DNA from: Blumeriella jaapii
Taxonomy: Eukaryota > Ascomycota > Leotiomycetes > Helotiales > Drepanopezizaceae
Direction: 5' to 3'
Length of the DNA stretch: 64,000 nt
NCBI GenBank assembly: GCA_009599575.1
Contig: VWND01000076.1
Location: 930,001 to 994,000, forward strand
The notes under the pieces were generated by a model. It made no database searches. It was not told where the DNA came from and saw only the letters and a program-made list of their open reading frames with translations. How positions within the stretch are numbered: position 1 is the stretch's first letter; every line of letters starts with the position of its first letter. The position numbers and the translations under genes were made by a program. Positions 34,928 through 47,535 of this stretch are shown in pieces.

Positions 34928-37900
34928 ATGGCAGCGACAATGGATACTCCGATGCAGCATCTTGATGATCTTCATTTGATGGGCTTGCAAGAGTTGGACT
35001 CTCATTTGACAATATTCGAGTCTTCCAATCCCGGAATGGAGTCATCTATCGGTACACCAGAATCATCATCCAACTCTACATATGGCGACGCTATCAATAC
35101 CACCGATCAGCTAACCACAATTGTTGTTAAAGCGCCAGATGAGAACTTTCCATCAAAGAGCACCTACGAATCCCGTGCGAGATTTGCGGACCCCAAGCTT
35201 AATGCTGTTCAGTATGTACTCGCTCTTTCCCCTCAAGTCCTTCAGCTTTAGCCTCAACTTGACAGCTCTGGAGTCATTCTAAAAACTGCTTAAAGATTCT
35301 CACACGGAGCTGAACGCCTCGCTAAGTCCGCCTCGGATGGTAGCCTCCGTCTTGGACCTGAGAGCGCTCGCGATTCAATGGCATCATCAATGAACACGGA
35401 TGTTGACGACGGTCATCGGCCCTTTCCTCAATATCAAGCAAAGCAACATCGCCTACAGAGTTCGATGTACGTTCGAGGGAGATAGCGAAAAAGGCGCCGC
35501 ATAATATCAAGCGTCGTGAAATTTATAATGTCCGACCAAAGGTTTCTATACCCACCGACCTCAGCCCGAGCGAGTATGCAAGACAGTGCATTGCAGCCGC
35601 CGAATCCTCCCGCCTCAACCCATACAGTTTACATCCCGAGGAACATGCAATGTTGCGTCGTCACATCACTCATCAACAAGTCACAACATATCTAAACATT
35701 CGAAATGGCATTTTGAGGCTGTGGACAAGAAATCCCATGATCGGAGTAATGCGTGACGAAGCTATCGGTTGTGCAAGAGATACTCGTTGGTTCGACACTG
35801 CTAGAGTCTGCTACGAGTGGCTGGTACGACGAGGCTACATCAATTATGGATGCCTTGAGCTCCCGAGAGCCGCAAGAGAGAACAATAAGCCCCGAGGACC
35901 CAAGAGAAAGCGAAAAACAGTCGCAGTGATTGGCGCCGGCATGTCTGGCTTAGGGTGTGCGAGACAGTTGGAAGGCCTGTTCTTGCAGTTTGAAGAGCGC
36001 TTTCGAACGTTAGGCGAAGATCCACCTCGGGTTATTGTGCTTGAGGGTAGAGACCGGATTGGTGGACGAGTCTATTCTCGAGCAATGAAATCAAAACCGA
36101 AGTATCCTACCCTCAGCTATGGAAGTCGATACACTGCCGAGATGGGTGGAATGATCATCACTGGCTTTGATCGTGGCAATCCTCTCAACATCATTGTCAG
36201 AGGTCAGCTAGCATTACCCTATCACGCTCTAAAACCGGACACAACAATATACGATGCTATTGGAAGGCCAGTGGACATCAATCGCGACCAGTATGCAGAG
36301 AAGCTGTTCAATTACATTCTTGATAGGGTCAGCGAATACAAATTCAAGATGCCAACACCTTCGATAATCGAAGGAGACAAGGACCTCTTGGATGCTGGTA
36401 GGGACGCCAGCTCTGAAGGAACCAGAACGATAGGCGAAGTCGAGGACGCTCCGGGTAGACCGACGACAAGCTCAAACAAACAGGGATCTCGCATCCCCTC
36501 GGAACAGATGATACCCGTATCCTCGGATCGACTCACAGGCAGGGCGCATCTTGAGCCTGGAATTGCAGGTGTGCACACAGCCGCCTTTAAGGCTCAGGAG
36601 ATAGGCTGGCGTCTTCGTCCAGGGGTCGGAATTGAACAAGACCTGGATCTTGAGAATGTCGTGAACTCGAAATATGCCACACTAGGTTTGGTATTCGACG
36701 AGGCCATTCGTCAATACACTCGAATCATCGATTTCGCACCGCTCGATCTGCAACTTATCAATTGGCATGTCGCCAACTTGGAGTACAGCAATGCTATCAC
36801 TTGCAACAAGCTTAGTCTCGGAGGTTGGGACTTGGATGCCGGAAACGAGTGGGAGGGTAAACACACTATGGTTATTGGTGGCTACCAGCAGGTTCCTCGA
36901 GGTCTGCTGAACTGTCCAGAACCGCTCAGTGTCCGACGTAAGAGCAAGGTTACGCGCATTTCCTACAAACTCGAGGACAGCGGGCCCCCGTCAATCATCG
37001 AATGCGAGGATGGGGAGAAACTTGAGGTGGACTACATTGTCTCGACACTTCCACTTGGCGTTTTGAAGCAGCACCACATCAAATTCGAACCGGCTCTTCC
37101 TGAGTGGAAGTTGGGACCTATTCAAAGAATTGGCTACGGGGTCTTGAATAAGGTCGTTCTGGTCTATCAGAAGGCTTTTTGGGACCAGAGTCGAGATATA
37201 TTTGGGACTCTCCGCAACCCAGCCAATCGCTTCAGTCTCGAGCAAGCAGAGTACTTCTCGCAACGGGGCCGATTTTTTCAGTGGTTCAATGTCACCAACA
37301 CGACGGGGCTACCGACTTTGCTGGCTCTTATGGCTGGTGATGCAGCATTCTCGACGGAGGGTACACCCAATGAGCTACTCATTGGAGAGGCTACCAAGGT
37401 TCTCCGAAGTGTTTTTGGCCCCCAGGTGCCCATGCCAATCGAATCCGTTGTCACGAGATGGGGCAGCGACGAGTTTTCGCGTGGAAGCTATTCGTACACT
37501 GGTCCCAATTTCCTGCCAGATGACTATGAGGACATGTCCAAACCTATTGGCAATCTTTTCTTCGCTGGTGAGCACACTTGTGGTACGCATCCAGCCACTG
37601 TCCACGGCGCCTATATCTCTGGTCTTAGAGCAGCTTCAGAAGTTTTGGAGTCTATGATCGGTCCCATCGAGGTTCCAACGCCGTTGGTCTCACCAAGAGA
37701 TTCCTCGCTGAAGCGAAAGTCCGAGCCTCTCAAAAGTCCTAAAGATCCAAAGCAAGCTCGTCTTGAGGCCTACGAAGTTGAGGTTTGGGATGCTATCTAC
37801 GCGAAGCTTGGTGACCGCCCCTTGCGCCCTGCGAACAATTATGCGAATCCTTACCGCATCTATACTAAAGACAAATGGGAAGAAGCCAAGCAGAAGTGCG

Positions 37901-38238
37901 AGACAGGTCGCAGACCTGGTAAGGGCAAGCCTATCCCCAACGAGGTGAAGAAGATGGTCACCAAGATGTGGAAGGAAGCTTCCGCAGAAGAAAAACAGCC
38001 ATACAACGAGAAGGCTGAGGTGCAGAAGAAAGCTTACGGAGACGCTATGGCGGACTACAACCTCAAGGCTGGACAGTGGGACGAAGACGCTTTAGCATAT
38101 CGTGCGATCTATGAAAAGGAGCATCCATCCGTACCGGTACCTGAGGAGTTCGCCAGTCCATCTCGAGATCGGCGAGCTAAGCGAGGGGTGGGTGGGTATG
38201 CAGAGGATACCGAGGGAGAGGATGAGCTTGAGATTTAG
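34928..38238 (+). CDS. hdmA: LSD1-type histone lysine demethylase with SWIRM, amine oxidase and HMG box; one frameshift
   Basis: FAD amine oxidase predicted to remove methyl groups from histone H3 in the nucleus. Exons 34928-35211 and 35296-38238. With one base added at the GG of 35411-35412 the frame runs through as 1075 aa. Before that point it reads SMNTDVDDG, after it SSALSSISSKATSPTEFD in another frame. SWIRM lies at about residues 185-290 (IPTDLSPSEYARQC to YINYGCLELP). FAD binding is AVIGAGMSGLGCARQLE, then EGRDRIGGRVYS. The amine-oxidase Lys is in GVLNKVVLVY (about 714) and the C-terminal FAD motif is FFAGEHT. An HMG box follows at about 935-1015 (ANPYRIYTKDKWEEAK, MVTKMWKEASAEEKQPY). 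SWIRM-oxidase-HMG is the architecture of Aspergillus HdmA. Confidence 0.9.
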
Positions 38239-39000
38239 GTTTGGATGGTCCAACTCCGAATTGTTCTGTAAATACTGGGAGCATGGAGTTAGCTTTCAAT
38301 AGCATTGTCAACCCGGGTGGCTTGGGGCGTTCGCTGGTGATGCTGGGGATAGTACATTTTGCAGGGTTGCATATAGGCGGATGACAAGCAAGAGCATACA
38401 TAATCAGCCTCGTGCATCGTCACAGCAATGGAATAGCATGAATAGTGTATTCCTGAGTCAAAATCGCCAGCCCCGTCTCATTGCGCGTTTCGATCTCATC
38501 TCAAGTAGCCATCAGCCTGAATATTGTCCTAGCTGGTTCTCCTTCCGATGTATCAAAGATCATCATCATCATCATTGTACTTTTAGAGCTATCACGGAAC
38601 ACATCTCCAATGTTTCTATCACACCAGAGACATCTATTATGAGAGTACGCATGTAATCTGGAGAGCCAGCCGAAATAGTATTGTAGGCTTGGGTCAGAAA
38701 TGCAACGTTCGTTAGCAAGAAGCCGCTGTTCTTGTCGAATATGTGGATCGTCTTGCAGAGCAGGTGGACCGACCGAGTATAAATGGACATGTATGTTTGC
38801 TGAAAAGCACAAGGGGAACTAGCTTTGGATTGCTGATTGTGAGATTCGACAAGAGGGTTCGGATGATTGAGCAAAAGCTCTCTCGGTAAATGTCTTGATG
38901 TTGACGTTTGTCCTCCAACGAGGCTGAAGTTGCCCCGCTTCTCACAACACCCCCTCGGCTCAAACGACACCCCAACTCTACAAACACGCACACAGCAAGC
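38239..39000. other. Intergenic region, no gene seen
   Basis: Holds a short ATC repeat near 38561-38574. Several overlapping minus-strand frames have no support. Confidence 0.5.
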
Positions 39001-40045
39001 ATGGCAGAGATCGACCAATTCGACAGCGCGCTGTAAGCCCCTGGCCGTGGTTCCCATCACGCAAGAGCGTCGACTTCACGAAGCTGACAAGTGCGCCAGG
39101 GACCTCCTCCGCCGGCTCGACCCCAAGCACACCAGCAGCCACCTCAACGCGCTGATTTCCCTCGTGCCCTCGCTGACGGAAGACCTCCTCTCCTCCGTCG
39201 ACCAGCCGCTCACCATCGCGCGCTGCCGCACGACCGGACGGGACTACCTGCTCTGCGACTACAACCGGGACGGCGACTCCTACCGCTCCCCCTGGTCCGG
39301 GGAGTTCGAAACGCCTCTGGGCGGCTCGGGCCTCGGCGGCGTCGACGCGGACGGGAACAACGACGGGGCGGGCGAGGGCGCGGTGCCGAGCGAGCGCGTG
39401 CGGGCGATGGAGGTGCGCGCCAACGAGGCCTTCGACGTCTACCGGGAGCTGTACTACGAGGGCGGGGTGAGCAGCGTGTACCTGTGGAATCTGGACGACG
39501 GCTACGCCGGCGTCGTGCTGTTGAAGAAAGGTAGGACCACCACCCTCTCTGCTCGCCGCCGGCCGCGACCACGGCGCCTCTCGGGCCCCGGTCTGGAGGC
39601 CGGGCGTGGCTCGCTCTGCCGACGGCCTGGCTAACGCGTGTGCGCCGCCGCAGTGGCCGCTCCCTCCTCCAAATCCGAAGGCGCCTGGGACTCGATCCAC
39701 GTCTTCGAAGCCGTCGACCGGGCCCGCACCGTGCACTACAAGCTGACGTCGACCGTGATCCTGTCGCTCTCGTCCGCGAGCGCCGAGCTCGGCGACATGG
39801 ACCTCTCCGGCAACATGACGCGCCAGATCGAGTCGACGCTGCCGGTCGACGACGACGTCTCGCACATCGCCAACATCGGGAAGCTGGTCGAGGACATGGA
39901 GCTGAAGATGCGCAACCTGCTGCAGGAGGTGTACTTCGGCAAGGCCAAGGACGTGGTCGGCGACTTGCGGAGCTTGGGGACCCTGAGCGAGAAGGGGAAG
40001 GAGGAGAGCGCACACAGGGAGGTCATCGACTCCATGAGGCGGTAG
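39001..40045 (+). CDS. CAP2: F-actin-capping protein subunit beta, 284 aa
   Basis: Beta half of the CapZ heterodimer, which caps barbed ends of actin filaments. Exons 39001-39032, 39100-39530, 39654-40045 (855 bases in phase). The tiny first exon encodes [10 protein letters not shown]. The family core follows: [20 protein letters not shown], then [40 protein letters not shown], and after the last intron WDSIHVFE and the conserved [11 protein letters not shown]. An Asp/Gly-rich insert ([18 protein letters not shown]) is less usual. The coding DNA is very GC-rich, which produces a 415-codon open frame on the opposite strand that is not a gene. Confidence 0.94.
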
Positions 40046-40718
40046 GGGGCACGAGGCATCCGTCAGGGAGAGGGGGAGAGGGTAGAGGAACGAGGAGACT
40101 GGCGAGACGAGCGGAGAGAGAGAGGGACAGCGTGGAATTTTGACATCGGGCTGGCTCGTCAACAACACGATGGGCCGGCCGACCCAGGCTTGCATGACGA
40201 CCGAGGAAAGCGGGAAACCCAACATGGAAAAAGAGTCATTCGCTTGGTCCCAAAATCTGTTTTCCAGATGTCACTCTGTCGCTCGTGCTGTTCCCCCACA
40301 CGGAGCTTGCATCACAACCGCGTCACCAGCGTCGTCTCGACACGGAGCATGCGAACCGAAGCCGGCAATCACCACGATCTTAGAAGTAGCTCGCATTTCG
40401 AAATCATCGCTTGCGCTGGGTATTTGACAGAAGAGCCAACTAGCTAGCAGAATATCACCGGGCCCTAGACAGCAAACAGAAAACGCCCGCTCGAAGCACA
40501 TGGGCAACGTGAACAGAGCACCACCCCCCAAAGACCGCATGCTGTAATCATCCCGGCCAAAGGGAATCTCGTATCCTTCCCCAGAAATTGTCCAAGAAGA
40601 GCATGGAGAAGTCCCTTCGAAACGCCCTTTGCGCCTCGCCTGCCCCGGTACACCTTTGCATGCAGTGAGAGCCACCCTTTTGTGGGGAGGTATGCGGAAA
40701 AAAGAAATCTTGGGGATG
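40046..40718. other. Intergenic region between convergent genes
   Basis: 673 bases separate the ends of the capping-protein gene and the Sel1-repeat gene. No gene seen. Confidence 0.5.
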
Positions 40719-42948
40719 TTAAGACTTCCTTGCAAACATCCTCGAACGTGATTTGCTTCGTCCCTTCTTGTCCTTCTCGGCGACGTTAGGAGGGCGACTC
40801 TGTCTGTCTGGGACCTCTTTCTCATCGTTGTACTTGGCTTTGTAAATCCTGTGAGAGGTTAGAGAGGAGCGAGGATGTGTATCGCAATGAGAAGAATGTC
40901 ACTGACCAGCTGTTCCCAACCATGCTAATTCCCTTAGCCTCCGCCATCCGATAGAACTTGGCGCTCTTCTTCAAGTCCTTCTTACATCCCATTCCCTGTG
41001 CATAGCAGAACCCCGCCTCAGCCAAAGCATCCGCGTCTCCCCACGAGCCCGCAATCTCAAAACACCTCAAGGCAAGCGTCTTATCTTGCTCGATGCCCCA
41101 TCCATTCATGTGACTCACGCCCAGCTCGTAGATGCTGAGTGCAAACTGAGCTTTCCGGGCCCGCTGCTCGACGACGTCGACCGTCTTGCCGTCCTTTTTG
41201 TGATCCTCGTCCGATGCGACCTCCAAGCCGGCGAAATCCGCGGCGCGGCGCAACCATGCTACGCCTTCTTTTTGATTGGGGCGCATGCCCCAGCCATGTC
41301 TGCAGGCTAGAGCGTAGAGCAGCATAGCGGTAGGGTGATTTTGCCTCGCTGCCAGACGGAGATGGTATGTTGACTTGTTCAGCGCCCCAGCTTCGTGGTA
41401 GTCAATCGCCTTGGCCACATGCTCTTCTGCGGTGCAATCTGCCGTGGTAGCGAGGGAGTGTTGCGATCTGGCTTTGATCGTGGAAGCATCCGAAGAAGAC
41501 TGGGGCCTGGGTCTGAGAGTTGGTGGCCCATCAAATGCGATGCCCGTGGTCGATGGCTTGTTGCCTGCTTGCGTCGTGGGTCGAGTAAGCTCGAAGGTGT
41601 TGCTTCGATCATACGTGGGCCGGCCGGGATCCAGGGAGGGCCTGAGTGAAGAGTTGGAGGGTCGGGATGGTGGGGAAGGCGGTGCTTGGCCGTGGACTAC
41701 CTGCGCGTTGCCGAACGGGCCTGGTGGTGCGTCTCCACCAGCCTGTGTCGTTTGCTGTCCCTCCTGAAAAATCAGAGAGTTCCTCTGCAACATTTTGCCT
41801 CTCGGTAACGAGAACTTGGAGTACACGTAGGAAGGCGCTGGCGCGTTCTCGTCCTGCGAATCCTGGAACCCTGCGCTGCGCATGCTAATCGGGGTATTGA
41901 CGGTTTCATCCGCAAGGGAAAAAGAAGGATGGCTGTCTGAGGATGCCTGCCGTGACGGCACCTCGACCGGTGGGCTCGTCATACTCGCCCGACTAATGGG
42001 CCGTGAAAAGTTGAACGCAGGTCGTGTTAGGCGCGTTCCCCCCACCGACATTTCGGAGCAGATTGAGGGTGATCTGGTGATGTGGGTGTAAGGTGTGATG
42101 GGCGAATTTGAGAATCCACTCCCGACGGAGGCCTTCCTCGGTGGAGACATGCCGGTGGAGGAACTCAGGTTGTGGAAATCTTCGTCTGAGCTGTCGTTCG
42201 AGATCGACCTGGGACTCGGTGATCGCTGGGAGAATGGTGATCTGGGTGGTGCCCGCCCGCGGGGATCGTAGCTCCCGATTCCCAACGACGCGTCCTGCCC
42301 CCGGCGCACCTGCAGACCACGTTGGTGAATGGACTCGACGCTGGGTCGCGGCTTCATGTGCGACGGGGAGTTTCTCCCCTGCGCCGTGGTCCCCTCGGTT
42401 TCCAAGGCCGGAGGCGATGATTCCCTCCTGGCGCCAAAATCCCCGGGCCCCTCGGCTGCACTCGGCGGTCTCCTCCCTCGGAACGGCTCCTCGGCCATCG
42501 AGCTCGATGGACGCGCAGGAGGCATCGGAGGAACCACCGTGTCCTGCACCCCGCCCCCCAGCGATGGGTGGACCGACACGGGGCGGAATCCGGGGGTTTC
42601 GACCTCCGTCTTCTGACCCGACCCCGGCGCATCCGCGGGCGACGCGGTTGTCTCTGCCGACATGGAGCGGAAGAATCCAGGCCTGGATTGGCCCAAGGAA
42701 TTCGCGATCGTCAGGGGTGGCAGTCGGCTCACACGCTTCCCTCCCGCGCTTTCCTCCTCCAGCTGGCGCGCCAGCAACCGGCTCTGGGCCGCGAAGGCAT
42801 CGAGCGGTGACAGTTCGGGGGGGACGTCTCCCGCAATGTGCAAGCGCGGGGACGGCAGGCCCTTCAGCGGCGGGGATGACAAGTCGCTGCCCAAGGGCCC
42901 GTGAGAATGCGCGCGCAGGTCGATGAAGTTTGGGCGTGGTTGGTCCAT
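40719..42948 (-). CDS. Sel1-repeat protein, Nif1/Dsf2-like, 723 aa
   Basis: Exons 42948-40907 and 40848-40719 (2172 bases in phase, split Trp codon). The first ~520 residues are Pro/Ser-rich and probably disordered, with many possible SP phosphorylation sites (for example RSPSPRSISND). Sel1 repeats occupy about residues 530-680: AKAIDYHEAGALNKSTYHLRLAA, ALACRHGWGMRPNQKEGVAWLRRAA, GVSHMNGWGIEQDKTLALRCFEIA, and AGFCYAQGMGCKKDLKKSAKFYRMA. The basic tail ends SRSRMFARKS. The layout matches the fungal group annotated as cell-cycle inhibitor Nif1, Dsf2 or chitin-synthase activator. The exact role is not decided by sequence. Sel1 repeats are protein-binding helices. Confidence 0.85.
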
Positions 42949-45900
42949 GTTGAGACGAGGCGCCGCGCGCGGGTATGATGCTCCCTCGACGCTGCGATGG
43001 CCGGTCTCCTCGCCGGGTCCGTCCCGAGATTTCGCGCGATGCTTGGATCCGGTGTGGTGGCCCGGTGATGGTTGCGAACAGGCTCTCCCGCAACTCGTCC
43101 AGGGAAGGAATCCGGCCGCCGAAGGAGGGTTGCGTGTAGGTGTGTAAGTGTGTAGATGTGTAGTTGTGTAGTTGTGTAGATGTGTCGGTGTGTAGATGTG
43201 TAGGGAGCGTGTGGGATCGAAGGTCGACTCGGTCCCGGCGGCGAGTCGTCAGGATGGTTGGAACGAGTGGCGAGTCGTCCCGTGGCGAAGGCCGTGGTGG
43301 CTACCTGCGTACGAGCGTCGAGAAAGGATCCCGGTCGCGGCGTGCGGGTGGTGGTGGTGATAAGGAGCGGATCGTTGGTGTGTCAACGCGCATCGACGGA
43401 GAGGAGTGCTGTCAGTCTCGTGTTGGGCCGCTGCATCAACGAGCCGAGTCGCGACGGCGTCAGCGTCGACCGCACGCACGAACGAGGGAGGATGGCGGAT
43501 GAGGGCGCAGGCAGTGTCGAGAGATGGGCCAGGAGGTGGAGTGGAGGTGGAGTGGAGGTCGCGGTGGAGATGGAGGTGGAGGAGGGGGTGGGTGGAGGGA
43601 GGAGGTGGAGGAGGTGGAGGTGGAGGGAGGTGGAGGAGGTAGAGGTGGTGGTGGTGATGGTGGAGGTTGGTGATGGTGGAGGTGGAGGTGGAGGTGGAGG
43701 TGGAGGTGGAGGTGGAGGTGCATGAGGGGAGACGGACAGGGGAACTTCTTCCGTTGTCGAGATTTGGCTGACTCGGCTGCTGCGTCGGGGGCGGGACCAG
43801 CTTGGGTGCGAAGCATTAGGGGGGAGGGTACGGTATATACAGTATAATACACAACCAACTGATCGAGCTGAAATAAACCAAACAGAACAGAACAGAACAG
43901 AACAGAACCGACCTGAACTGAACACAACGGCACAGCACATCGCCCATCGAAAGCCCGTGAACGCTTCTGGCCCGCGATGCTCATTCTGCATCTTCTCTGA
44001 GCGCATCTTCTCTGAGCGCATCTTCACCGTTCCCATCTTCACCGTTCCCTCGTGCACCCATCACCCATCCCCCATCACCCATCCCCCATCACCCATGGAT
44101 CCCTTTCCGTCCATCTCGCCCGGGCCAAACGACGGTACAATATGTACTTTAAACATCTTCTCCTGAAACCTTCCCCACGCACCAGGAACCCCCGGCCGCG
44201 GCATCTCAGGTACAGTCCGGTGCGCTACAGGACGGTCCGCTGCTACTGTACACCCTACTCTCTGCTGCTATTTTCTCTTTTCCCTCCAGCACCATACAGT
44301 AGGCCCCACGGCAAAAATAGAGCCGGGCCACTGGGGGAGAGGTTCGGGACCCCTCCCGCCTCGCCTTTGTTGACTTTCGCCGCGTGGAGCCGAAGTCTGG
44401 AGTGGCACTCACCCCCAACTCGTCACGCCCGTGATGTCCTGACTCGTACGCCCGCAAACCGATGCACGAGCGGTGCAGGTACGGTCCGGGGAATGTATGA
44501 GACCATACTGTACATACTACATGTTGTTGGTCTGAATTGTATATCCCTCGAAGACGACCCTCGTTCACGACTCGCCATGTGTGGCCAATAACACTCGATA
44601 AGTGAAGTGCATAGCCGATGGGAAGCAAGGCCGTGAAGAAGAGCGATTGTGAGGAGGACAGTCTACTCGGTCTCCAAACGATTTCTATTGCACTGTACCT
44701 ACTGTTCGGTACAGCACCTTACAGAGCACTACTCCTACAGTATAGCTCTGGCTCTACTACAGTATTGCAATCGACTGGAAGGGTGGTTCATTGTACAGTA
44801 CTGTATTATACAATACAATACGGTAAAAGGCCTATACATCCATCTCCTTCAGCACTGGCGGTACCCGGCCGTAGGAAGCAGGCCTTCTCTGCGGTACGGA
44901 CTGCACGTGCAGTGTGTGATCCGTGACGGAGATAGAGCCACCCGGATCAGGCGAGTGAGGGGACGAAGCCATCACGCTCCCCGATATCAAACGTCCTGAC
45001 GATAGGAAGATTTGTCCGCACCCAGGACGCACCAGAGATAATACCAACGTGAAAGACACGCAACCTGCAAACCGATGCCTGCAGATGACTTGCATGCGAA
45101 CTGCCTGCACGCACGCAGATCGCACGTCGGCCACGGATACGCTCGCTCACGTCGTCCTCCTCGCCCCGTGCTTGATTCTTCTTGGGAGAGTCGGCGGCCG
45201 AGGTCTTCAGACGAGTGGATGCACGAGGATGCGAACAGGCCGGGCGGATGCAGAAATCATCTCTATGAGTATTTCGTCTCAGGGGCTTAACGCGGACAGT
45301 ATGGTATGGTATAAGAGGTCCTTGATATCGGTATAAAGCTCGCCGGATTGACGGACCAGATCGTGCGTGGCTGGAAGTGAGAGAAGGCTCCGTTTGACGA
45401 CTGACGGGCGAAGTTTGCTTAACCAAATGTTTTTATTGCTGTTTGTATTGTGTTGTTTTGTATTATACTGTATTGTACTGTACTGTATTATACTGGATAT
45501 ACTGTATTGTAGTATAAGTATACGATGTAGGTTAAGTGCAGACGGCATCGTGCAGCTTCCGCTCTGTACGACGTGCAGCAACGGCTGATCTGCTATGCCG
45601 CAGCACCTCGTAGATGCTTCGCAGATGATGCACACATCTTTCCTTCGCGCCACGACCTTCTCTCTCGGCTTCTCTCCGTTCTCCCTCTCTCTCTCTCTCC
45701 CCCCCCCCTCTCTCTCTCTACCGACTCTCACCTGCTCGGATCTGCTCACCCCGGAGGAATAGACGCCTCAAGATTTGCTGCGAAGGGACCCCGCTGTTGC
45801 GCTCCCCCTGTGATTCGTCCAGACTCAGCACAATCCCCCCCCCCTGGGTGCGTTGGGTCCGGTGGCTGGTACCTCTCTGTCCCCTTTCCTTCTCTCTTCC

Positions 45901-46186
45901 TTCTCCGAGCGCCGCATCTACCGTACCGTGCCGGACAAGATCGTGAGACACCAAGGACGAACGGGTCCGTCTTCTGGCTCTATCTGCATCATCTTCCCGA
46001 TTGCCCCGAGCCAACCAGCGAGCCAGCGAGCCAGCCAGCCAGCCAGCCAGCCATCCATCCAAGCTTTTCGTCTTCTGTGGTCGTCCCTCGGCTCCTGCGA
46101 TTGCGACCCCTCCAGACGAAATACGGCACAGTACAGGAGGAGGAAGCGGTTCTCCCGGCATCGATTCCCCGTCAGCACCCATCGCG
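42949..46186. other. 3.2-kb intergenic region rich in simple repeats
   Basis: No gene is supportable. It holds GTGTAGAT-type repeats (43136-43205), a GGTGGA/GGAGGT purine-rich tract (about 43530-43722), ACAGA repeats (43880-43910), CCCATCAC repeats (44055-44095), TACTGTA-rich AT stretches (44690-44825 and 45450-45520), a CT run (45660-45720) and a CCAG run (46015-46050). Both flanking genes are transcribed away from it. Confidence 0.6.
43530..43722 (+). repeat. GGTGGA minisatellite, G-rich on the plus strand
   Basis: Imperfect, then near-perfect tandem GGTGGA units. The last ~45 bases are pure GGAGGT repeats. Runs of GG spaced by one or two bases could form two-tier G-quadruplexes. It lies about 600 bases upstream of the Sel1-repeat gene start. 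Confidence 0.75.
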
Positions 46187-47535
46187 ATGGCCGAGAAGCC
46201 CACGGTGCTCATCATCGGCGGACTGGGCTACATAGGACGCTTCCTTGCGCTGCACATTCACAAGAACCACTTGGCGTCGGAGGTCCGGATAGTAGACAAG
46301 GTGCTAGCTGGCATGGCTGGCCCCCGAGTTCGAGGACGCGTGCGCGAAGGAGAAGTTCATACAGGCAGATGCGAGCAAAGAGCGTATGCAGTGCCCGTCC
46401 ATCGTAGGAGCGAGCGCGCGCGCGGGCCCGAACAGATAGATCATGAAGCTGACCGCGTGACACCCCTAGAATCCCTTCCCCGTATCTTCGATCGAGCCGA
46501 TGGCAAGGAGTGGGACTACGTCTTCAACTGCGGAGGCGAGACGAAATACTCCCAAGAGGATGAGGTCTACAAGGTGCGCTCCTTGGCCTTGAGCGTCGCC
46601 GTCGGGAAGGAGGCGGCCAAGCGTGGCGTGAAGGCTTTCGTCGAGCTGAGCACCGGCATGGTGTACAAGCCGGATTCCCAGCCGAGCAAAGAAGGCGACA
46701 AGTTGAAGCCGTGGAGCAGGATCGCGGTCTTCAAGCTGCAAGCAGAAGAGCAACTCGCCAGGATTGAAGGGTACGTCCGTGTAGACATCGTCAACGATGC
46801 GACCGGATCCAGGCCGACTCGTGTTCAGGCACCTGAAGCCGCGACATCAGGCGCACGATGATCGAAGTCGCGCGAGAATCCAGGCTAATCCGTGACAGAC
46901 TCAACCTCATCATTGTCCGCCTGGCTCATGTCTATGGCCCCTATGCCTCGCAATTCGTCGCCACGGCCCTCTCCATGGCGCGCGTCTACCAGCACCTGCA
47001 ATCCGAAATGAAGTGGCTCTGGACGAAGGATCTCCGGGTGAATACCGTTCACATCGACGATGTAAGCCGTGGTCTGTGGGCTATCGTAGAGTGGTATGCA
47101 GCTCAGAACCAACCTGGTTGGGACGCCAAATCCATGGGGCGCGTCCCGATCTTCAACTTGGTCGACCGGGGCCAAACGAGCCAGGGCGTTATAGCAGGGA
47201 TCATCCACGAGATCTTCGGCATCGAAACGGGCTTCCAGGGCCAGCTGATCAGCACCTTCGCAAGGCTGAACATGGACAGCGTCGTCGACGATGTGAATGA
47301 TGAGGTGCTTCAGCCGTGGGCTGACCTCCTTGCGAACGCGGGAATCACCCGACCCGGGCCCCTGACCCCATTCATGGAGAAAGAACTCCTGAAGGATACG
47401 GATCTGAGTATGGATGGGAGCAGATTGGAGAAGATGGTGGGCTTTGCATACGAAAAGCCCAAGATTTCCAAAGAGCTGGTTCAAGAAGTCATTGACAGTT
47501 ACACGCGTATTGGATGGTGGCCAGTCGCCAAATGA
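46187..47535 (+). CDS. NAD-dependent epimerase/dehydratase-like protein (extended SDR), with one frameshift
   Basis: Exons 46187-46383, 46470-46770, 46899-47535. The N-terminus MAEKPTVLIIGGLGYIGRFL holds the Gly-rich NAD-binding motif of extended short-chain dehydrogenases. Later come FNCGGETKYSQEDEVYK, FVELSTGMVYKP (the family Tyr in GMVYKP), VRLAHVYGPYASQF and NTVHIDDVSRGLWAIVEWY. The exon sum is 3n+1. The frame is lost at GTGCTAG (46301-46307): before it VRIVDKVL, after it LAWLAPEFEDACAKEKF. The intron after DASKE joins to QSLPRIF only in the second frame. Deleting one base gives 377 aa; a 2- or 5-base loss would also explain it. Substrate unknown. Confidence 0.85.

Noticed and set aside
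38978..40225. 415-codon minus-strand frame opposite the capping-protein gene
   Set aside because: A shadow of GC-rich coding DNA; the plus-strand exons match a known family throughout.
41993..43093. 366-codon minus-strand frame and plus-strand frames over the Sel1-repeat gene
   Set aside because: Alternate frames of the GC-rich disordered part of that gene, without conserved motifs.
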